The translations under genes were made by a program, and so were the position numbers. Shown here in pieces: positions 57,738 to 64,000 of a DNA stretch of 64,000 nt; position 1 is the first letter of the stretch, and each line of letters starts with the position of its first letter. Origin of the DNA: Candolleomyces eurysporus (lineage: Eukaryota; Basidiomycota; Agaricomycetes; Agaricales; Psathyrellaceae); NCBI GenBank assembly GCA_027579435.1, contig JANBPK010000814.1, positions 62,001 to 126,000 of the forward strand, written 5' to 3'. The notes beneath the pieces are model-generated. The model was given only the letters and a program-made list of their open reading frames with translations, ran no database searches and was not told the DNA's origin.

Positions 57738-60538
57738 ATGTACATCACCTTTACCCCTTCCTCCTTCTTCTCCTCCTCACCGCTGCCCCCGACGATCCTT
57801 GCAGGTCAACTGTCCACGGCTGTCAAAAAGTTGGAAGACGAGAACGCCCAGACTACCTCAGTGACCCCCGACCGATTGACTGAGAAGGAATTAGTAAGCA
57901 CTCTAGCGCCCGCCCAGAGCCGCGAGTGACGCTTTCTAACCACAGGCTATCTTTGCAGGTCAGCTACATACCCGGCTATCGATATCTTGGAACGAGGGGA
58001 CCTCCCAAGCTCTCTCGAAGGCAACCGACATAGAGGAGTAAGTACAGCTTTCTAGCTTTGACAGCCCCATCCGTGAGTGACTCTCTCGAACTGAAGTCTC
58101 TTGCATTAGATCTTTCGATGAACGTCTTTGGGGGGNTCGCGGAGCGCCCGTGTCGAAAACCTAAACGCGTACCAAGTCGAAGGAGGTTTCCACGTTCACA
58201 CTCCTCAAGTGCCAGTTGGTGCTGAATATCAGAGTAAGCGCCTAGATCCCTTGCCGTCTTGAAGTTTACCGAACCCCATACTGACGGAGCTGTAGCCCTA
58301 TATGAACTGCTTCAGCCTGTTTCAGATGCGTCCCACACGCGTGACCGAAGGCGATCACCCCCGGATTCTGCTTGCATGCCAGGAACGAGGCTGGAGGTGG
58401 TTAGTAAGGTGGGCGCTTGGGCAAGCAGCAGCATCCAGATAGCCGGGGAACCTCACATTTGCTGGATGCATGGGTACGTTGGGTCTGGAAAGTCGGCCAT
58501 CTCCCAGGAGGTCTCCAGCAAGTCGGAAATGCAGGGTAGACCGGTGGCTAGTTTCTTTTTCTTCCGCAACGCGGGGGATAGAAGCAGGATATGGAGGCTT
58601 GCGACGACTCTGGCGAGTCAAATGGCAGCGGCGGTTGCGGAAACGGCACCTTTCGTACGGGCTGCTGCGACAGCCAACCCAGGCTTGCTGAATTTCCACC
58701 AGCCGACTGCCTCGGTGGCCATGCAAATGCAGCGCCTGATTTTTGGGCCGTTCAAAGCAGCTGTGCAAGGCAGCTCAATGGGAACGTTGGCAGAACGTCC
58801 TTTCCTCATCGTTATCGATGGCCTAGACGAATGCGAGGATAAAGATGAGGTTCAGGATCTCATCGACGGCATGCTCGCCTTCTTCACCGAAAATCCCTTC
58901 ATTCCTCTTCGGGTTTTCATCACGAGCAGGGTGGAGCAGCACATCCAATCACGCCTAAATGTTCCAGGGGTTCGTTTGGAGAACCTTGTGGATCATTGCT
59001 CCGACAATGACATCGCTACCTTCCTAGATGTCCTTTTCGAAGATGAGAGGAGGCGGAACCCTGTTATCCAGGCATACGCTTGGCAACACGGAGAATGGCC
59101 CACCCCCAGCGAGAAGTGGCAGCTGGTCGAGCATATTGGTGGATCATTCATTTTCGCCTCCGCGGTCTTCAAATTCATTATGGGGTGGAAGCTAGGTGGC
59201 GCTGACGGGCCAGGGACACCGATGGACCGCCTCCCCTTGGCCCTCAAAATGAACCCAGGCCTGGATGGGCTTTACGCGCAAACCTTAGCACGCTCCGAGC
59301 ACCTTCCCTACTTCTCCGACATTATCTCAACCATCGCCTTGCTCGAATCTCCCCTCCCGACATCAGGGATTGCAGAGCTCCTTGGAATACGTACCTACGA
59401 GGTCGTCAACGTCCTGGTGAATTTGCAGGCAATTGTGCAAGTTCCCGGAACGGATAATATGCCCGTCACGCTTTGCCATACCTCCCTCCGCGACTTTCTG
59501 ACCACTCAAAGTCGATCACATCGCTTCTTTGCCCATCCGTCCCTTCATGTTCGTCTATTTCTTCGCTGCATCGAGTGCGAACTCGAGCTTCGTCGACAAA
59601 GACCCGGAGGCCTCATTCATGCCCGTGAATGTGTATCAGCTGTTGGATATGCCCTCAGCCATTCAGCCAAACACCATTCCCGAGGGCGAGACTTCTTCAA
59701 GCTATCAGCTTCAAATTCCGCCATCCATTTGCGTCGTGAAATACTTGCTGTCTACCAAGTTCCGGAGTCGATGAATGGATTGGCCAACGTAATATTGAGT
59801 CGCTTCAGACACACAGGGTCTCTCGTGGACCTTGGAGAAGCCATCTCTTTACTTCGTGAATCGCTCAGGCTTCGCCCACCCCCTCACCCCGATCGCGCAT
59901 CATCACTCAAAAGGCTCGCCAATGCGCTCCAGAGTCGTTATCGGCTCACTCAATTTATTGCCGACCTTGAGGAGGCCATTTCCCTCCTTCGTGAAGCGGT
60001 CACACTTGGCTCATCCCCTTCACGACTACTCGGAGACGCACTCTTGCTGCGTTACCACCACATGAGATCCATGCCTGTCCTCGAGGAGGCCATTTCGCTT
60101 CTTAATGAAGCACTCAGACTTCGGCCAGCCCCACATCCAGACCGTTCAGCATCACTCAACAACCTCGGCGCTGCACTCCTGGATCGTTATTTGCGCGCGG
60201 GATCTACGCCTGACCTCGAGCAGGCGATTTCCATCTTTCGTGAAGCGCTCGGACTCCGAGCATCGTCTCATCCCCTTCGCTCAGTCCCACTCGGCAACCT
60301 TGTCATATCCCTCCAAAACATGTACAAAAAGAACCGCGCACTCCCCCACCTTCAAGAGGCGATTCTTTACAGCGGGGAGCTTTTGGAATCCCACTATCCT
60401 GTTGGACACGAGAATCGAGCCGAATGGTTGGGGCGCTTGACTTCTCTCCTCGAGATGCGATTCGACGCAACGGGGCGAGAAGAAGATTTCGCAGATATTG
60501 CGAGGCTGAAGGAAGAGGCATACCGATCGTCGACGTGA
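57738..60538 (+). CDS. NACHT-TPR NLR-like protein
   Basis: A STAND-type NTPase of the fungal NOD-like receptor group, usually linked to non-self recognition. Small 5' exons (GQLSTAVKKLEDENA; AIFAGQLHTRLSISWNE; SFDERLWGG) lead to VENLNAYQVEGGFHVHTPQV, then an intron ending at 58295. The main exon has the pre-NACHT CMPGTRLEVVSKVGAW, Walker A GYVGSGKS (58472-58498), Walker B FLIVIDGLDE (58802-58831), FITSRVEQHI, and a winged-helix-like part. The C-terminus has four to five TPR units of the HPDRASSL / DLEEAISLLREAL type. The N at 58136 after a G-run breaks the third exon; one extra base restores it. The true start is uncertain; no effector domain is recognised at the N-terminus. Confidence 0.82.
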
Positions 60539-61673
60539 CAGTGGGTTGCGCATCTGGGCCTCACTGGCTCAACAACCTTCTCTTTCCGGTGTCGGGGCTT
60601 CGTCAACCTAGTAGGGCGAACGGGGTCAGGGCGTTGTGGGCCCTCGTGAGTACTTGAAACGAACACAATTCGAATACTGGGAGAAACCTACAGCTCCTGG
60701 TCGGCAGGTGCACCGTGACTCACGGTGTAGCATTAGTGCCTTTGGGCACACCTCTATTACTATGAACTATGGATTCATAGATTAGCTCGTTGGATCATAT
60801 AATCTACGCGATACCCGTAATCGATGTACAATAGACCAAAACTACCAACACGATGACGCATCCATAGGCTTACCTTAGCATCCCCACTAGTTCTTGCGAA
60901 CTGGACAGCTACTTACTACAAACCCAAGGCCCACGACGATTTGGTGGGAACACGAGGAACGAAGGTGGCGGGGAGCAACGCGTACGGCCGCAGGCTTCTA
61001 CCACGGCTCATTCGTATAGCCTGGAAACCGCAACAGCGTCAGATTCGTTGCAAGATAGCTCCAACCGCGTTCGAAGGGCTCAGGTCTCTCCGAAAGGCTG
61101 ATCTGACCAGTAATGTCTGAACCCGTCAAATCCAAGACCTTGAAGTTATGCTCTTTATCGCTAACAAGAGTCTACCAAACTATCGGACCCAAGCCCAGCA
61201 ACTTTTCGCGACCATCCACTGCCATCTTACTTCCAAAGCTCTGCAAAGACTTTGGATGGTGGATGGGGAAAGGGGAAAGTGTCCCCTGAAAGAGCCCTTT
61301 GACTTGGGTACCCGATCTCGCTAATGCCATCGTTGACAACCTACATACGTGCAAATATCACGAAATATGTTCGTCATGTCTCGAGCGAATCATCTGTGCT
61401 AAACAAACTCCTGATTTAAACCACTGTCATCGTCTCGGAACAGCATACCCATGTATGAGATCCAGAGCCTAAATATCGCTACTAACACATGGGGAAACTA
61501 TGATGTCGCGCAGGCCATGAACTTCCTCAAGCTGACCTGCATTGGCTCGGAGTCCAGGGATACGCATTGACGCTATAGGGAACATGAGCAATAAGAAGCG
61601 AAATCATAAAGAAAAAGCATATTGACGGTCGACTAAAATATACCTGCATGCTGTCATGGTAAGGGTCAAGAGA
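60539..61673. other. intergenic, no gene recognised
   Basis: 3' flanks of the NLR and of F-box copy D. A 17-bp inverted repeat lies at 60711-60727. Open frames are short and featureless. Confidence 0.45.
60711..60727. repeat. 8-bp inverted repeat, 1-nt centre
   Basis: CACCGTGA, one base, then TCACGGTG: a perfect hairpin-forming palindrome about 170 bp after the NLR stop. Role unknown. Confidence 0.8.
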
Positions 61674-63320
61674 TCAACCCAGAGCAGCAGCCACCTCTTG
61701 CCACCGCCTGGTGTATTTGCTCGGGGGTTCAAGGTTCCATGATCCATCACAGTCCAGAATTGACAGCTCTGGGAAGTGAAACATCAGGAAGGATACGACC
61801 TCATTTGGCGATTCGATGGGTGAATGGCCAACGAACAGGTTTTGCAGACGAGGCGCTGCAAAACCGGCAGGTACAAGGTGACTTTCTTCTCCATTGATCT
61901 GACTGGCATCGAAAGGGAAACCAAGTGAACGAAGTTCCCGACAACGGTACGCCAATTCAAGTAGATGGGTATGGTTGACGCGAGGAATGCGGCTATTATC
62001 GTAATCGTTGTGCAACCGAAAAAGTTGTATGTTTGGCCAGGCCGTTGGAATTGTCCCGACTTCCTCCGGGGTGAGCCAGATGCCGTCTCTGAAGGATAAG
62101 TCCACTTTCTTGAGTTCCTTGAAGATAAAAAGTGGGGATATGTCAGCGGTGACCCTTGTTAACTCCAGAGGCTCTTCGTAGATTTCATCCAAATCGTCCA
62201 AAACATCCAGCTTTTGAAAAGTGGCGGGATTCATATGGCGTTGAACCGCATTGATGAAGAGCTGGACTTGAGCCACATTTCCTTCACTCAACGAGGGGTC
62301 TTCGTCGCTGCCATAGGACCATGTAACTTCGAGATCTTCAACACGATTCTCCAGAGGAAGGCGTTGGAGAAAACGTGCAGCATTGCGAAGGGAGGAGGAG
62401 AGCTGAATTTTTCGGAGTGACATGAAGCCGCTAACAGTCATTGGACCGTCTTGTCCAGTCTGTTGTGGTATTATCACGGGAAGGTCCTGTAACCCAGATA
62501 ACGCCAGGGTGCGAAGGCGTGGAAGAGACGAAAGTCTCCGAATGGCGTCTCCAGATGGCCCGCACAATGTGACGGTTTCCAGATGCTCCCAGGGAAGGGA
62601 GTCCAGATAATCACAGTGATAGTACGGGGTGTTCCCTAAAGCATCCTCGAAACTTCCGATGTCGAGGTCCTTCAGTCTTGGGAGGTTTTTGAAAATGTAC
62701 CGAAGGAAGGCACCCTGAGTGTGCACATCTGGGTGCAGCATCAAGTTCAATTTGACTATTTTCGGACCCAAGAAGAGGGTCAAAAACGGAAAGACTTTCC
62801 AAAAGTCTTTTTTCATGATGGTTGTGGTCCAGGTGCACTGAACGACTCGAGGTGAAAGGGCGCCAAGCTGAAAATCTGTGGCTGCTTGGAGCGCTTGGAG
62901 GAAGTCCACAGAAGGCGCCCCGGGCGGTTGGAAAGGGGTCATCTCCGTAACACGTATTCGATGAGAATAGAACTCGATGTATCGTTCTAGATCATCGGCT
63001 TTCAGCTCTCGGAGCAGGTACTGTTTCAATACATAAGGATGATAAACACAGCTGAGAATGGAAACTGAGACGGCTCTTACCGCAACTTTGCGCTTTTGTC
63101 CAGGTAAAAAATCAATATCTTCCTCCTGGTATTCCCATAAATCTGTCGGCAGACATGCTAGCAGGGGTGCAAAGAGGCATATTTCGCGCCAAAGGCTGTC
63201 CAAAGCTGGCTCAAGGAAGGCGTGACATGTTAAAGCTGCTGAGAGGAGGTCCTTCTTCCTCTGCAGGCCGTCGAAAATCAGCGTTAGAGCCTCTGGAATT
63301 TTCAGACATGAGTGGGTCAT
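61674..63320 (-). CDS. F-box/LRR-like protein, family member D
   Basis: Fourth and most diverged family member. It starts MTHSCLKIPEALTLIFDGLQ with LLSAALTCHAFLEPALDSLW. The intron after KRKVAV (about 63019-63080) is at the same place as in copies A-C; it happens to be open, so retaining it would add about 20 residues. The next exon reads YLLRELKADDLERYIEFYSH. Leucine-rich segments include LPRLRTLALSGLQDLPV, LEDLEVTWSYGSDED-type and CRELRSLGFPFDASQ. The C-terminus keeps VGHSPIESPNEVVSFLMFHF and ends RWQEVAAALG. No GACCCTAACC motif is seen upstream, unlike A-C. Confidence 0.82.
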   Translation of the reverse strand: MTHSCLKIPEALTLIFDGLQRKKDLLSAALTCHAFLEPALDSLWREICLFAPLLACLPTDLWEYQEEDIDFLPGQKRKVAVRAVSVSILSCVYHPYVLKQYLLRELKADDLERYIEFYSHRIRVTEMTPFQPPGAPSVDFLQALQAATDFQLGALSPRVVQCTWTTTIMKKDFWKVFPFLTLFLGPKIVKLNLMLHPDVHTQGAFLRYIFKNLPRLKDLDIGSFEDALGNTPYYHCDYLDSLPWEHLETVTLCGPSGDAIRRLSSLPRLRTLALSGLQDLPVIIPQQTGQDGPMTVSGFMSLRKIQLSSSLRNAARFLQRLPLENRVEDLEVTWSYGSDEDPSLSEGNVAQVQLFINAVQRHMNPATFQKLDVLDDLDEIYEEPLELTRVTADISPLFIFKELKKVDLSFRDGIWLTPEEVGTIPTAWPNIQLFRLHNDYDNSRIPRVNHTHLLELAYRCRELRSLGFPFDASQINGEESHLVPAGFAAPRLQNLFVGHSPIESPNEVVSFLMFHFPELSILDCDGSWNLEPPSKYTRRWQEVAAALG

Positions 63321-64000
63321 GGTGATGGTAGAATAAGGAGAAGATGCGCGGGCGTGTTGTCGTTAGCGATCGATGGCGCCGCTTGTTGTTGTGCTTCCCA
63401 CACCTCGGCGCTGACTGGGGGAAAGCCGCCGTTCCAATACATTCAAGTTCGGAACATCTTGACATAAAAGGCTCCAAGGAGCGCTGTGGAGCTGAGGAAC
63501 AGCTCTACATCGGAAGGTCCTTGCTTCGATCGTGATATCTGGGTCTCGAGGCCTAACAAGGAGGCGCCTGATGTTCAGGAGATCTACTCCCCAACTCTCT
63601 CAATGTAAAAGCGGGTGGTCACCAGAAGCGAGAAGGGTATTTGACTATATCTACCCTGAAGATATGTAGCACAACCAATCGTCCAGGTGAATGATCCTTG
63701 GGCCCGGGTGACTTGCAAGGATGATTGTCCACATGATCTATTGTCTATTGCGCAGGTGGGTAAACATGTCAGTTTGGGCCTACGCCGCCCTCTACACTCA
63801 GTTGTAAATTCGTGTTTCTCTTGAGGTATGTACCGACTGCTTCAATCATTACCAGACAACCCGGATATACTCAGTGACATCTAGGCCTTAATCTATCCCG
63901 AGCACTGGCAGTCCCGATGATCAACCCCTCATGAGCAAAGTGCAACCTATTATATAAAGGGTGCGGCCTAGACGCGGATGCGGAATAGTGCCTACCACGA
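63321..64000. other. intergenic to window end
   Basis: No gene is recognised. A TATATAAA at 63951-63958 could be the core promoter of a plus-strand gene beyond the window. Confidence 0.35.

Overview
The window is nuclear DNA of a filamentous basidiomycete, most likely an Agaricomycete. Protein-coding genes are dense on both strands and cut by many 50-110 bp GT-AG introns. The gene types fit a wood- or litter-associated mushroom: a laccase, two microsomal cytochrome P450s, a secreted six-hairpin glycosidase, a NACHT-TPR NLR-like protein and F-box families typical of agaric genomes. I see no rRNA, convincing tRNA, CRISPR, or transposase/reverse-transcriptase ORF. Twelve single N bases occur, eleven of them at the end of a homopolymer run, and several of them break genes.

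Layout. 0.5-5.2 kb (+): a 10-exon P450, an empty 1.1 kb, then an F-box protein. 5.3-16.2 kb (-): mitochondrial isoleucyl-tRNA synthetase, a GH105-like secreted glycosidase, and a long ubiquitin-specific protease. 16.6-22.8 kb (+): decapping subunit Dcp1, divergent from the protease, a pyrimidine-rich spacer, and a histidine acid phosphatase. 23.2-24.1 kb (-): a Pro/Tyr-rich protein. 24.1-28.8 kb is gene-poor, with one small orphan gene, a fold-back repeat and an ORF pair open on both strands. 28.8-33.6 kb: a mitochondrial carrier of the ornithine-carrier type (-) divergent from an ACSF2-like acyl-CoA ligase (+). 34.2-38.3 kb (+): a tandem pair of F-box/LRR-like paralogs plus a relic of a third copy. 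38.7-40.6 kb: SWC5 (-) divergent from mitochondrial ribosomal protein uS8m (+). 41.5-47.4 kb: a second P450 (+) convergent on a laccase (-). 49.6-51.4 kb (-): a third member of the F-box family. 51.6-57.4 kb: a large helical-repeat protein (-) divergent from proteasome subunit beta-2 (PUP1, +). 57.7-60.5 kb (+): the NLR. 61.7-63.3 kb (-): a fourth F-box family member.

Most genes are ordinary housekeeping genes (translation, mRNA decay, ubiquitin/proteasome, chromatin, mitochondrial transport). The accessory content is the oxidoreductase set (P450s, laccase), the glycosidase, the NLR and the expanding F-box family. That family has four members sharing one intron position, and three of them carry a telomere-repeat-like GACCCTAACC motif just upstream. 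These are the best leads for something new. No complete undescribed system is evident.
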